A DNA stretch of 64,000 nt from CAVXGU01 sp963761615. GTDB lineage: Bacteria > Acidobacteriota > Vicinamibacteria > Vicinamibacterales > CAVVIG01. The notes beneath the pieces are model-generated. The model ran no database searches and had not been told where the DNA came from. It worked only from the letters and a program-made list of their open reading frames with translations. The translations under genes and the position numbers were made by a program. The stretch lies in the NCBI GenBank assembly GCA_963761615.1, contig CAVXGU010000003.1, positions 1,612,001 through 1,676,000 of the forward strand. Direction: 5' to 3'. Shown here one piece after another: positions 35,932 through 45,299 of this stretch; within the stretch, counting starts at the first letter, position 1; every line of letters starts with the position of its first letter.

Positions 35932-36711
35932 ATGAGCCGGCACCGTTGCGCGACAACAAGTGGTTGCGCAAGAAGCTATCTCTGGACAGTCATTGTGTTC
36001 GCGGCGATCCTGACTGGCTGCAAGTCGCCGATTGACCCCTCGCAGTCGCAATGTCCGGCCTCACCGTTCGTTTCCCTTCCTGCCACAGATGTGTGGGCGT
36101 GCCCCCCGGCCGCAGCGATTCATGAGATTGACGCCGACATCCGCGTCGTATTCCTCGCTGATCCGACCGCCGGGACGTTTGTTTGCCATGCGCAAGACGG
36201 GTCAGTCGACTTGACGTCCCTTCAGGAGCGCGCGTATCAGGCGTTATACCTGCTGAAACGCTTGCAGTTTGATGCGCCGCTACCATGGACGAACGAGCCG
36301 TTGTGGACATGGTTTATTGAGAGTGCCCAGGTTATTGAGTATGACCCACCTGGCCTCGGAGCCATAGGTAACGTTCCCCACTTCGGTGGCGGGACGATAT
36401 ACATCCCGGCGTACGTCCCGCAGATCATCGTTGGTCGGGACTACGTCACCGACCAAGGCTTCCCCACGAATGTGTTCGGATTTGTCCACGAGGCACGACA
36501 CGCGCAAAAGCAGCACGATTGCAACGGTACTGGGGACGTTTCGATACCTGAGTTGGGCGCATTCGGTGTCCAGTACTACTTTGGGCTCTGGCTGGCTGGT
36601 CACGTCGTCGCGCCTTCGCTGACAACCGGGGAGCGGAACTACGCCTTGCAAGCATCCGAATCGCTTCGGGCAAGCCCAACTGCCTTCTGCACGGCATGCG
36701 GCGGTTTGTGA
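35932..36711 (+). CDS. Lipoprotein with HExxH motif, putative metallopeptidase
   Basis: 259 residues if started at ATG 35932, which places the lipobox ILTGC at residues 26-30; an upstream in-frame ATG at 35836 would leave an unusually long signal region. The mature part has several Cys and ends CTACGGL. Residues VFGFVHEARHAQKQHDCNGT contain HEARH, the zinc-binding HExxH pattern of gluzincin/metzincin-like peptidases; a third ligand is not clear. The C-terminal third (SIPELGAFGVQYYFGLWLAG) has a close relative in a fragment at 44262-44458. Lower GC than the chromosome. The family is unknown to me. Confidence 0.6.
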   Translation: MSRHRCATTSGCARSYLWTVIVFAAILTGCKSPIDPSQSQCPASPFVSLPATDVWACPPAAAIHEIDADIRVVFLADPTAGTFVCHAQDGSVDLTSLQERAYQALYLLKRLQFDAPLPWTNEPLWTWFIESAQVIEYDPPGLGAIGNVPHFGGGTIYIPAYVPQIIVGRDYVTDQGFPTNVFGFVHEARHAQKQHDCNGTGDVSIPELGAFGVQYYFGLWLAGHVVAPSLTTGERNYALQASESLRASPTAFCTACGGL

Positions 36712-37174
36712 ACTCGCGTTCCGCGGTCTTGGCAGCATGGCGCCTAATGTCGGCGCTTCCGTATACCCTGCAGGCGTGAACTCATTCATGAGGACCGCCT
36801 GGAAGGGGCCGCAGCCGTGAGAGATCTCAACCAGTTTCAGATTGTTGTGTCGGATCGAACGAGAGCCAGACGCTACTCGTTGCATTTGTGCGCCCGCAAA
36901 GTGGTGGTCTGTCAGGCGGTTAGGTAGAAAATGCTGGAACGTGCGTGCCACAACAGAGCTGTCCGCCTCCGAACGAATCCGTTACTAGTCTGTCGGATAA
37001 CAGTTGAGAAACAAGTTGAGAAACAGTGATGAACACTTTGATTGGACTTGACCTGCGGTGGCGTCAAGCGCACTCTCGGCGACAACGAGATGCGCCGGGT
37101 TTCGTTCATTTAATGTGTCAACACTCAGTGTTCTAAGCGAGCGAGTCAACACGTTGACCGGATCGGCCAAGTTG
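36712..37174. other. Gap with 12-bp tandem pair GTTGAGAAACA
   Basis: Two copies of GTTGAGAAACA start at 37003 and 37015, the same 12-bp spacing as the integrase-associated pairs. No tRNA fragment is nearby. The rest, relatively AT-rich, holds no convincing gene. Confidence 0.4.
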
Positions 37175-38469
37175 ATGACGATGTCGATGCCGAGCGGCAG
37201 GGCGAGCGCAGCTTTATCTATCGACGTTCGCGGTGCTGAAGTGGCGTATCGCGCGTGCGGGTCTGATATTCGGTGCCGCGTGCTGGTTGTTGACGACAGT
37301 TCGGAATCGCGCGACCGTTGGCGATATGACTTAGGCCAGATTGGATGCGAAGTCGAGCAGGCGGGCGGTGCGGCAGACGCCCTGACGGTGATGTGCGACC
37401 GGCCTCCCGACCTAATTCTCACGGATCTAAGAATGGATCGCCCTGACGACGGTCTCCTTCTCGCGTATGTCGTCAGGGCGCGCTGGCCTCAAGTCCCGAT
37501 TGTGCTGTATACGGCACTTGCTAGCGAAGATGATGGGCTCCTTGCGGCAGAACTCGGACTAAGAGTGTTCGAACCAGCCGATCCGGATCCAGTGCTGCCT
37601 GCAATCCAGAGCGCTCTGAAGGGCCGCCGACAGCTCGGGCGGACCGTGTCCGAAGGGCCCCGACCGATCGCGGTTCGGTGGCCTCGACCCATCGCGATGA
37701 GCTGGGCCATGCAGCAAACGATGGACATGGCTGCCCGCGCCTCCAAGGGAGGACTGCCAATCGTGATCACCGGCGAGACTGGCGTCGGGAAAGAGCTCAT
37801 TGCACGTGCGATCCACCGATGGAGTCCGCGTGCGAAAGGTCCGTTCGTTGCGCTAAATTGCGGAGCAATCCCGGAGCAGCTGCTCGAATCTGAGGTCTTC
37901 GGTCACAGAAAGGGCGCGTTCACCGGTGCCGATTCGGACAAGCCAGGGCTCGTCGACGGGGCCAGCGGAGGGACGCTCTTTCTGGATGAGATCGGCGACC
38001 TGCCGCCTAGGTTGCAGGTCGTTCTGCTGCGGTTCCTCGAGAGCGGCGAGTACCGGAGGGTCGGCGATCCAGTGCTGCGAAAAGCCGATGTTCGCGTCGT
38101 CTCGGCCACGAATCGCTCGCTCACGGAGTCTATCGACATACGGGAGTTCCGGGAGGATTCTGTATTATCGAATCGCCGGCGTTGTTGTGCACGTACCACC
38201 GCTCAGGCAGCGCGTCGAGGACATCGAGGACTACGTCCACGTGTGGTCGGTGCTCCGTGCCGCGGCCTCTGGACGGCCTGCCATAGTTGCACGAGAGGCC
38301 GTTTGGCGCCTGAAGGCCGAGCCTTGGCCCGGAAATTTTCGTCAGCTCCAGTACGTCTTGGAGCGCGCCGCCATAGAGTCCGGAGGCGACGAGATCTCCC
38401 AGCTGATTGTGGAAGGCGTGGTCGAGCAGGACGCGCACTCTGTAGGTTCGAATCCGCGGACCCCTAGAC

Positions 38470-39601
38470 TGTGCTGTTTCGCATTAGTGTTGACACATTG
38501 AGTCGTCTGACGGCAGAGACGACACGAGGGCCAGTCGGCCTATCCTTCCACGAGTTTCTCTTGGCCGGGAAACGTGGGAAGGAGTCGACCGATGACCCTC
38601 GAGGACAGCATACACAGTCAGCGTCTGCGCGTGTTGCGGGACGCCGAGCGCCTGGGCAATGTCAGTGAGGCCTGTCGGCGGCATGGACTGTCGCGGACCG
38701 TGTTCTATCGGTGGCGCCGGCGGTTGGAGCAATACGGACCGGATGGCGTCCACCCGAAGCGACGACAGGCCCGCCGCGGTCGGCCGCCCGCCGTGCCGGT
38801 GCAGCTGGAGCGACGCGTGATCGCCTTTGCCTTGGCGTGGCCGACGTGCGGGCCGCAGTGGTACAGCGATCAGCTGGCCCGCGAGGGCGTGTCGATCGCG
38901 CCGGTGACCATCTGGCGGCTGTTGCGTCGTCGCCACCTGGGGACGCGTCGCGCGCGCCTGGCGGTCCTGGAGCACGGGAGTGCGACGACGGGCTTGCTCA
39001 CGGAGCGGACGGCCAGACCGCTCCGCCACGTCGAAGCGGCGCAGCCGGGCGATCTGCTGTCGCTCGATACCTTTTATGTCGGGAAGCTCAAAGGCGTCGG
39101 CAAGGTGTGGCAAATCACGGGGTGTGATGCCGCGTCGTCGTTCGGGTGGGCGCGCCTGATCTTCGGCGAGGTCACGGCGCGGGCAGTCCTGGCCTTCCTG
39201 CGCGAGGTCGTGCGACCGACCTATCGCCACGCCGGCTGGCGGTTGCAGCGGGTGCTCACGGACAACGGCAAAGAATTCAAGGGCGCCTTTGCCGCCGGCT
39301 GCGCGCGTCTCGGCATTCGCGTGACGCGCACGAAGCCGCGCCACGCCTGGACCAACGGCTTCGTCGAACGGCTGCAGAAGACGATCTTGCACGAGCACTG
39401 GCGCATCGCGTTTCGTCGGCAGTACTTCACCAGCCGGCGGACCCTGCACGGCTCGCTCGACCGCTTCCTGCAGTTCTACAACTACGAGCGGACCCATCGT
39501 GGGTATCGGCTCCGTGGTCGCACGCCGGCCACCGTCTTTCATGGAGCGGTGGCCGCATGAACGCGTGGATGGAAGTGTCAACACCTTTGCGAAACTGGAC
39601 A
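38470..39601 (+). mobile_element. Complete IS481-family element with 8-bp target duplication
   Basis: 1,132 bp. The ends TGTGCTGTTTCGCATTAG and, inverted, TGTCCAGTTTCGCAAAGG continue with GTGTTGACAC in both, a good terminal inverted repeat of about 28 bp. The target-site duplication CCCTAGAC flanks it at 38462-38469 and 39602-39609. This clean signature and the intact transposase mean a recent transposition. Confidence 0.93.
38592..39560 (+). CDS. IS481-family DDE transposase
   Basis: 322 residues from ATG 38592, preceded by GAAGGAG. Helix-turn-helix NVSEACRRHGLSRTVFYRWR; DDE residues in LLSLDTFYVGKLKG, RVLTDNGKEFKGAF and TNGFVERLQKTILHE; end motif NYERTHRGYRLRGRTPATVF. It is the complete counterpart of the fragment at 11721-12222, with which it shares identical residues over the common part. 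Confidence 0.92.
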   Translation: MTLEDSIHSQRLRVLRDAERLGNVSEACRRHGLSRTVFYRWRRRLEQYGPDGVHPKRRQARRGRPPAVPVQLERRVIAFALAWPTCGPQWYSDQLAREGVSIAPVTIWRLLRRRHLGTRRARLAVLEHGSATTGLLTERTARPLRHVEAAQPGDLLSLDTFYVGKLKGVGKVWQITGCDAASSFGWARLIFGEVTARAVLAFLREVVRPTYRHAGWRLQRVLTDNGKEFKGAFAAGCARLGIRVTRTKPRHAWTNGFVERLQKTILHEHWRIAFRRQYFTSRRTLHGSLDRFLQFYNYERTHRGYRLRGRTPATVFHGAVAA

Positions 39602-39934
39602 CCCTAGACAGAGGCGTGCGCATCGAATCGCCGAGGCCCGGCGCGCACTCCACCTGTGCTCCGGCGACAAGGGGAAAGCCGCCAAGCTACTGAAAATCAG
39701 TCGCTGGACATTGCGCCGCTGGTTAAACGAGTAGCGAGGCGGGGACTCAGTGGTGCAAGCTCGCTGCACCATCTGCCCCAATCTCCGTTTCTCTAATGTT
39801 GCAATCCCAAGTGACCCTGCCCTTCTATGGGGCTATTGCGCTTGTGTCAGTTGGCACAGTCCTCGCTTGCCGCTAGCAACGTCAGTCGGCTAGATCTTGA
39901 TCTTGGTGCGTGATCCACCAAAGAGGAGGCGAGT

Positions 39935-40459
39935 GTGAAGATTACAGCCGAAGCGACCTTAAACGCTCTTGTCGGAGTCACCTGCGTCGTCATGACTTCT
40001 GTCGGCGTGCTCGATCTGCGGGCAAAGGTGTCCGGCCAACCGAGCGGAACCGTGGCGGCGGCTGCTTCGCCTTCGGTCATTGGGGCGCGCCCATCGGTCA
40101 CGCCTCCAACGGGCACGCCTTCTCGCCCAGCGCCTCTTGAGGATGTGACGGACCTCACGATGTCGACGACCGAAGCGGCTGTCAAGATGCGTGGAACCCC
40201 AAAGGTCGCACTGATCGAATTTTCGGACTTCGAGTGTCCGTTCTGCGGGGCATACGACCGGGGCGCTTACCAACAGATTCAGCACGAGTTTGTTGATACT
40301 GGAAGAGTTGAGTACGTCTTCTTCAATTTTCCACGCGAAGCCATCCATCCACACGCGCTAGATGCCGCCGAAGCGTTTCAATGTGCTGCCGATCAGGGAC
40401 GCCCGTGGGAAATGCATGACAAGTTGTTCGAGAATCAGAACGCCCTTGGAGTTCCCAGG
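39935..40459 (+). pseudogene. DsbA-family thioredoxin-fold protein, C-terminus lost to an IS
   Basis: GTG 39935 follows AAGAGGAGG. An N-terminal membrane or signal segment (LNALVGVTCVVMTSVGVLDL) precedes a low-complexity linker and the DsbA core ALIEFSDFECPFCGAYDRGA, with the CPFC redox motif, then EYVFFNFPREAIHPHALDAA and GRPWEMHDKLFENQNALGVP. At about 40459 the sequence passes into an IS3-type remnant; the last 50 or so residues with the cis-Pro loop are missing. Unlike the chromosomal relative at 688-2098, it retains both cysteines. Confidence 0.8.
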
Positions 40460-40494
40460 ATTCGGTGGACAGGTAGCATCCGGCACGGAGGCCG

Positions 40495-41013
40495 ATGTCA
40501 ATGTCCAGCCAATCGGGCAATAGCCATGTTCGTTCGCTCTACGCGTTCATCAAGGACAACACGGGGCCATACCGGGTCAGGATGATGTGCCGGGTGCTCG
40601 GGGTCGCTCCGAGTGGCTACTACAAGTGGCTCCAGCAGCCACAGTCACAGCGGGCGCAGGAAGATGCGCGCTTGCTCCGTCTAATTCGGGCGTCGTTTAC
40701 AAGCAGTCAAGGGATCTACGGCGCCCCGCGCGTGTTTCTTGATTTACGTGAAGCCGGCGAGACCTGCAGTAAGCACCGCGTGGCGCGGCTCATGCGCCAG
40801 GCCAAGCTCCGCGCGCTGCATGGTTACCGTACCCGGCGGTGGTCCGTCGGCAAGCCGTCGGTGCTCATCCCGAATCTGCTGCAGCGCCAATTCACCGTGA
40901 CTCGGTCGAACAAGGCGTGGGTCACAGATATCACCTACATTCGGACCTGGCAGGGTTGGCTCTATCTGGCCGTCGTCATGGACTTGTTCTCGCGGAAGAT
41001 TGTCGGTTGGGCG
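40495..41013 (+). pseudogene. IS3-family OrfB fragment
   Basis: A reading frame beginning HVRSLYAFIKDNTGPYRVRM shows the HTH_21 segment (SQGIYGAPRVFLDLREAGET), the basic segment KHRVARLMRQAKLRALHGYR and the first Asp of the DDE core in KAWVTDITYIRTWQGWLYLA. After DLFSRKIVGWA it is cut at 41013 by the next IS3 element. No orfA precedes it. This is the older of two nested insertions. Confidence 0.8.
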
Positions 41014-41041
41014 GACCTGCCGGCATTCTTCGGACCAATGA

Positions 41042-41970
41042 TTACTGGAGAACAGCGCCAGTTACAGGTGACTCGTGTTCCGATCTCCGTTCGTGTTCTT
41101 CCTGGTCAGCGGGAGCCGGCGAAGCCGGCGAGCGCCCCGCAGAAAGACAGGCGGCACCGGTCGCTTTGAATTCCAGCGGCGTCAAATACCCGAGGCTGGA
41201 ATGGGGCCGCACCTCGTTGTAGTGCCGCCGCCACTCTTCGATGCTCGACCTTGGCGTCGAGCGCGATTCCGGAACCATTGCAGCGACAGATACTCGTCGC
41301 GGAACTTGCCGTTGAACGATTCGTCGGCGCCATTCTGCCACGGCTTCCCCGGGTCGATGAACGCCGTCTCGATGCTGGGCGTCGTGCAACCACCGGAGGA
41401 TCGCGCCGCGCGACGAATTCCGGCCCATTGTCCGAGCGCAGATAGCGCGGCGCGCCGTGCACGCTCACGAGCTGCGTCAGCACCTCGATGACGCGCCCGG
41501 ACCGAATGCCACCGGCCACATCGATCGCCAGGCACTCCCGCGTGAACTCGTCGATGACGGTCAGGCATTTCAGCTGCTGCCCGTCCGCGCACGTGTCGAA
41601 CACGAAGTCGTACGCCCACACGTGATTCGACCGCCGTCGGTGGCAGCGGCCGAGGACGGCTGGTGGCCACGCGTCGACGTGGCCGTTTCTGCGGCACCTG
41701 CAGCGCTCCTGGCGCCAGAGCCGATACATCCGATCAGCGCTCATCACGTGGCCTTCCCGGTCGAGGAAGATCCGGATCGTGCGATAGCCGTAGCGAGGAT
41801 ACTGGCCCGCCAACGTCCGCATGGCCGGGAGCGACCGGGGCATCCCGTGACGATGAGCCGCGACACGTAGCCCAGCGTCGAGCGCGCCACCGACAGCAAG
41901 GCGCACGCGCGGCGGCTCGACAGGCCGCGCCCTTGGGCGTAGGCGACCTGCTGCCGGCGCACGCGTGCGC
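41042..41970 (-). pseudogene. IS3-family OrfB transposase with frameshifts
   Basis: Parts in different frames: LSSRRACALLSVARSTLGYV, AMRTLAGQYPRYGYRTIRIF, the first Asp in HVWAYDFVFDTCADGQQLKC, the second in YLRSDNGPEFVARRDPP, and the Glu in GADESFNGKFRDEYLSLQWF, ending RPHSSLGYLTPLEFKATG. At least three indels lie between them. It is therefore inactive unless the indels are sequence errors. Confidence 0.8.
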
Positions 41971-42234
41971 CTACCATTTTTTTCGCGTGATCTCCTTCAG
42001 GACGTCGATCTCGAGATCGCGGTCCGCCACCATCTTCTTCAGGCGGCCGTTCTCCTGCTCGAGCTGGCGGAGGCGTTTGACGTCGGCGGGCTCCAGCGTC
42101 CCGTAGTGCTTCCGCCACCCGTAGATCGTCTGGCTGCTGATGCCGTGCTTCTTGGCCACCTCGGGGACCGACTTCTCGTCGGCCTCCCGCAGGATGGTCA
42201 CCATCTGCTCTTCGGTGAATCGCGTCTTCTTCAT
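41971..42234 (-). CDS. IS3-family OrfA
   Basis: 87 residues: KKTRFTEEQMVTILREADEK, the helix-turn-helix VAKKHGISSQTIYGWRKHYG, a zipper (RLRQLEQENGRLKKMVADRD) and the end EITRKKW. The run of seven A bases just before the end is the probable slippery site for OrfAB. Confidence 0.9.
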   Translation of the reverse strand: MKKTRFTEEQMVTILREADEKSVPEVAKKHGISSQTIYGWRKHYGTLEPADVKRLRQLEQENGRLKKMVADRDLEIDVLKEITRKKW

Positions 42235-42467
42235 GGCTCCCTCGTGTTCGCCGAGGGCGCCATTCTCTCAGGCTTCAGCTGGTCCGAAAAACGCCAGGCA
42301 GGTCAGAACGACAAGTCCGCTGGGATTCGCTCGGACATGGCGCGACGCACTGGCTCAGACGGTGCGTGAGCACACCATGGCCTTGGTCAGCCGCGTCGGC
42401 GTCGAACGTTGCCTCTGACTCGCGGTACCTCAGCTGCAGGCTGAAGCCCTGAGTGTCGGTGAAGCCC

Positions 42468-44243
42468 ATGTGGGTCCGCCCGCTGACGGTATTCCTGGCC
42501 TTCGTCTTTTCGGTGGTTTTGCTTGGCCAGCCACAGGGACTCGGCCCGCAGCAGCCCGCCCGGGACACGCCAGCACAGAACCAACAGAAACAGAACGCTC
42601 CAGCCCCGACGTCGCGCATTACCGGTCGTGTCGTGGCCACCGACAGCGGGCGACCCGTTCAGCGCGCGCGGGTCCAGATCCGGGCGCGCGAGCTGCCCGG
42701 CGGTCGAGTTGCGCTGACAGACGACTCTGGCGTGTTCGACTTCACGGCCCTCCCCGCCGGGCGGTACACGGTGTCGGTGTCTAAGATAGGGTACATCGCG
42801 CTGGAGTATGGCCAGCGCCGGCCACTGCAGCCAGGCATTCCCCTTGAGGTCGGCGACGGCGAGCAACTCCGAGGCGTTGACGTCAGCCTGCCCAAAGGCG
42901 GCGTCATCACAGGACGGATCGTCGACGAGGTTGGGGAGCCGGCACCAGGCGCCGCGGTGCGCGTGCTGCGGTACCGCTACGTGGGGGATGAGCGCCAACT
43001 CGTGAGCGCCGGGACGGCGCGGACTGATGATCGTGGCGAGTATCGCGTGTGGGGTCTCGATCCCGGCGATTACTATGTCAACGCTGTCACGCAAATTCCC
43101 GCGACAAAGGTTGGACCCGGCGGCTCAGCCGCTGCGGCGGCTCCGCGTGGTACCAGCGCGGCGATGCGCTCCGTCGATGGAAGCACGGAAGAAGACGCGG
43201 TGAACTACGCTCCGACCTACTATCCTGGCGTCCCGTCGCCTGCGGATGCTCTGCCGTTAACCGTCGGGGTCAGCCAGGAGCAGCAGGACGTCAACTTCAA
43301 CCTACTGCTCGTCCAAACCTCTAACCTTGCAGGTCGCGTGATGAACCCGGGCGGCGATCCAGCCACAAACGGTTCCATCAGCCTCGCCGCAGAGGGCACG
43401 GCGAGCGGAGCGCGCGGCGCCCTGGGGCAGAACTACGGCGGCCGGATCAACAGGGACGGCGGCTTCGTCATTCGCGGGCTTCCGCCAGGCCGGTACGTAC
43501 TGCGTGCCTCGAGCGACGACACTGGCGTGCAGGCCTACGCCTCTCAGCCGATCACGATGGCTGGCGGGGTGGACGTCAGCGACATGATGGTCCTCCTACA
43601 ACTGGGTGGTAGCGTGAGAGGTACCATCGAATTCGAATCCTCGACAGCGTCGTCCACCTCGAACTTTCGGTTCGTGCGGATCGCAGCCGTCGCCGCCGAC
43701 AATGGCGACTTCGGGGTCCGACTGCCGATCGCGCGCGTCGACGGCACTGGGACATTCACACTCGATGGGGTACCTGCCGGTGCGCACTTCATCAGCGCGG
43801 CTGACGGCGTCTTAGGCTGGACCCTGAAGCAAGTGCTGCTTGACGGCCGCGACGTCACTGATACACCGGTCGAGGTCCGTAGCAATAAGGAGTTGTCCGG
43901 TGTCACGGTTGTCTTCACGGATCGCCTAACGCACCTAACCGGCGTCGTGACAGATCAGAGCGGACAGCCGGTCACGGACTTCACGGTCCTTGCTTTCCCT
44001 ACCGACGTGTCGCTGTGGCGGTCGCAGTCGCGCCAGATCATGACGGCGCGCCCAGACCAAAACGGCAAGTACGAAATCCAGGGCCTTCCGCCCGGTGACT
44101 ATTACATCACGATCGTCGACCCCACAGAGCCGGGCGAGTGGTTCGATCCTACCTTTCTCCAGGCTCACGTCCAGTCGGCCACGCACCTCACCCTCAACGA
44201 GGGCGACGCCCTCGCACGAGACTTTCAGGTGACGCTAAGGTAG
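42468..44243 (+). CDS. Secreted carboxypeptidase-regulatory-like repeat protein
   Basis: 591 residues from ATG 42468 (MWVRPLTVFLAFVFSVVLLG, a signal peptide); a GTG at 42453 would add five residues. The mature protein repeats the CarboxypepD_reg/SpaA-like beta-sandwich pattern: SRITGRVVATDSGRPVQRAR, FDFTALPAGRYTVSVSKIGY, GVITGRIVDEVGEPAPGAAV, YRVWGLDPGDYYVNAVTQIP, FVIRGLPPGRYVLRASSDDT and YEIQGLPPGDYYITIVDPTE. Such multi-domain surface proteins are very common in acidobacteria. No catalytic residues. The 160 bp upstream, after the IS3 end, hold no gene. Confidence 0.8.
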   Translation: MWVRPLTVFLAFVFSVVLLGQPQGLGPQQPARDTPAQNQQKQNAPAPTSRITGRVVATDSGRPVQRARVQIRARELPGGRVALTDDSGVFDFTALPAGRYTVSVSKIGYIALEYGQRRPLQPGIPLEVGDGEQLRGVDVSLPKGGVITGRIVDEVGEPAPGAAVRVLRYRYVGDERQLVSAGTARTDDRGEYRVWGLDPGDYYVNAVTQIPATKVGPGGSAAAAAPRGTSAAMRSVDGSTEEDAVNYAPTYYPGVPSPADALPLTVGVSQEQQDVNFNLLLVQTSNLAGRVMNPGGDPATNGSISLAAEGTASGARGALGQNYGGRINRDGGFVIRGLPPGRYVLRASSDDTGVQAYASQPITMAGGVDVSDMMVLLQLGGSVRGTIEFESSTASSTSNFRFVRIAAVAADNGDFGVRLPIARVDGTGTFTLDGVPAGAHFISAADGVLGWTLKQVLLDGRDVTDTPVEVRSNKELSGVTVVFTDRLTHLTGVVTDQSGQPVTDFTVLAFPTDVSLWRSQSRQIMTARPDQNGKYEIQGLPPGDYYITIVDPTEPGEWFDPTFLQAHVQSATHLTLNEGDALARDFQVTLR

Positions 44244-44261
44244 GCGTATGGCGCAAGGCTG

Positions 44262-44458
44262 GAGCCAACAAGATCGGCATCAGATTGAACATTCCGGAAC
44301 TGGGCGCCTTCGGTATGGAGTACTACTTCGGCCTTCGGCTAGCGGACTACGCTATCGCGCCGCTTTTGTCGGACGCCGAGCGCGCCTACGCGAGGGACGC
44401 TTTAGAAGCTCTGCGCGGGAGCGGCAGTGCCTTTTGCTCGATATGCGGTGGCATCTGA
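44262..44458 (+). pseudogene. C-terminal fragment of a relative of the HExxH lipoprotein
   Basis: The frame reads RLNIPELGAFGMEYYFGLRL, ADYAIAPLLSDAERAYARDA and LRGSGSAFCSICGGI, closely parallel to SIPELGAFGVQYYFGLWLAG and AFCTACGGL at the end of the protein at 35932-36711. The HExxH part is absent and no start codon or ribosome-binding site precedes it. It is the remnant of a second family member. Confidence 0.75.
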
Positions 44459-44490
44459 AGGAGCCTGTCAAGGGCTTAGAGGGAGGTGAC

Positions 44491-45042
44491 ATGATGGCTC
44501 GTCGATTGGGCCTCATCACAGCGTTCTTGATGGCGACCGTTTTGGTCGGCCACACGGCGTACGCGCAGGAAAAGCCGCCGAGCGGATTCGCCATGGGATA
44601 CCCGGCCGCCGCGGGCGTCCTGTGGAACGTCAGCGACACCGTCGCCCTGTGGCCTGAGCTCATAGAAGTCCGCCACACCTCGACGACGACGAGCGGTTCG
44701 CAACGCGATACCAATGCCGTCGGCGCCGGCATTCGCGCGCTGTTGTATCTCAGGCCCGTCGATGCGTTCCGGACGTACATCGCGGGGCAATTCGACTACA
44801 CCCGGCAACACGTCACAACCGAGACAGCCGTCGGCAGCGGGACCACGGCGGGACTGGGGACGACCACGTCCACGTATTCCGGCGCCGCGTCGTTCGGCGC
44901 TCAATACGCGCTGAGTGCCCGATTTGGTGTGTTTGGCGAGGTGGGGATCGAGTACGACCACGAAATGGGAACCGGCGTCATCAGATCGGGCGGCAATACG
45001 ACCGGCACGCGAAATGCGGTCGGGGTGATTGTCTATTTCTAG
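44491..45042 (+). CDS. Outer-membrane beta-barrel-like protein
   Basis: 183 residues from ATG 44491, behind GGGAGGTGAC. Signal peptide RLGLITAFLMATVLVGHTAY ends at AQEKP. The mature part has alternating strands (IRALLYLRPVDAFRTYIAGQ, GAASFGAQYALSARFGVFGE, VGIEYDHEMGTGVIRSGG) and a C-terminal strand AVGVIVYF ending in Phe, typical of small OMP_b-brl barrels. Role unknown. Confidence 0.75.
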   Translation: MMARRLGLITAFLMATVLVGHTAYAQEKPPSGFAMGYPAAAGVLWNVSDTVALWPELIEVRHTSTTTSGSQRDTNAVGAGIRALLYLRPVDAFRTYIAGQFDYTRQHVTTETAVGSGTTAGLGTTTSTYSGAASFGAQYALSARFGVFGEVGIEYDHEMGTGVIRSGGNTTGTRNAVGVIVYF

Positions 45043-45179
45043 TTCATGTAAGGGGCGCCCGTTGAGAATGCTTAACAAGTTGTTCGACACCAGAAAGCCT
45101 GGACGGCCAAGGCCGCGAGGCTGGCGACTAATCCCGGTTCCCACTTGAATCGTCGGTAGGACTGTACTTCGATGACGCC

Positions 45180-45279
45180 ATGGCAAACCCGTATGACGTG
45201 GCGTTACGGTAGCGCGCCGTGCTGGCGTACGAACGCGGCGAGGGTTCGTATGCGCAGGCAGCGAGGCTGTTCGTCGTGC
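45180..45279 (+). pseudogene. IS630-type transposase N-terminal remnant
   Basis: ATG 45180 encodes MANPYDVALR, a TAG, then RAVLAYERGEGSYAQAARLF, the start of an IS630-type helix-turn-helix (usual form LRERAVxAYE). It is cut at 45279 by the IS3 element. The preceding 45043-45179 shows nothing else. Confidence 0.6.
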
Positions 45280-45299
45280 TGACCGGCCCCCCAAATCCG

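Larger units (their letters stand above)
37175..39734 (+). pseudogene. NtrC-type sigma-54 response regulator, frameshifted and split by IS481
   Basis: Receiver domain: CRVLVVDDSSESRDRW and the phospho-acceptor Asp in LILTDLRMDRPDD. AAA+ domain: Walker A VITGETGVGKELIARAIHRW, the sigma-54 contact GAFTGAD, Walker B GGTLFLDEIGDLPPRLQ and VRVVSATNRSL. After REFRED an extra T (38158-38159) shifts the frame; the other frame continues LYYRIAGVVVHVPPLRQRVE and WPGNFRQLQYVLERAAIESG up to 38469. The IS481 copy then interrupts it, and the Fis-type end (AHRIAEARRALHLCSGDKGK, AAKLLKISRWTLRRWLNE) is found at 39603-39734. Removing the IS and one 8-bp duplicate restores the frame exactly across the junction. 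The start codon is uncertain (ATG 37175 taken). No sensor kinase is adjacent. Confidence 0.88.
41014..42305 (-). mobile_element. IS3-family element inserted into an older IS3
   Basis: About 1.29 kb with related ends: GACCTGCC at 41014 and its complement GGCAGGTC ending at 42304, each followed inward by TTCGGACCA. Two genes, orfA intact and orfB broken. No clear target duplication. It truncates the OrfB fragment at 40495-41013. Confidence 0.75.
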
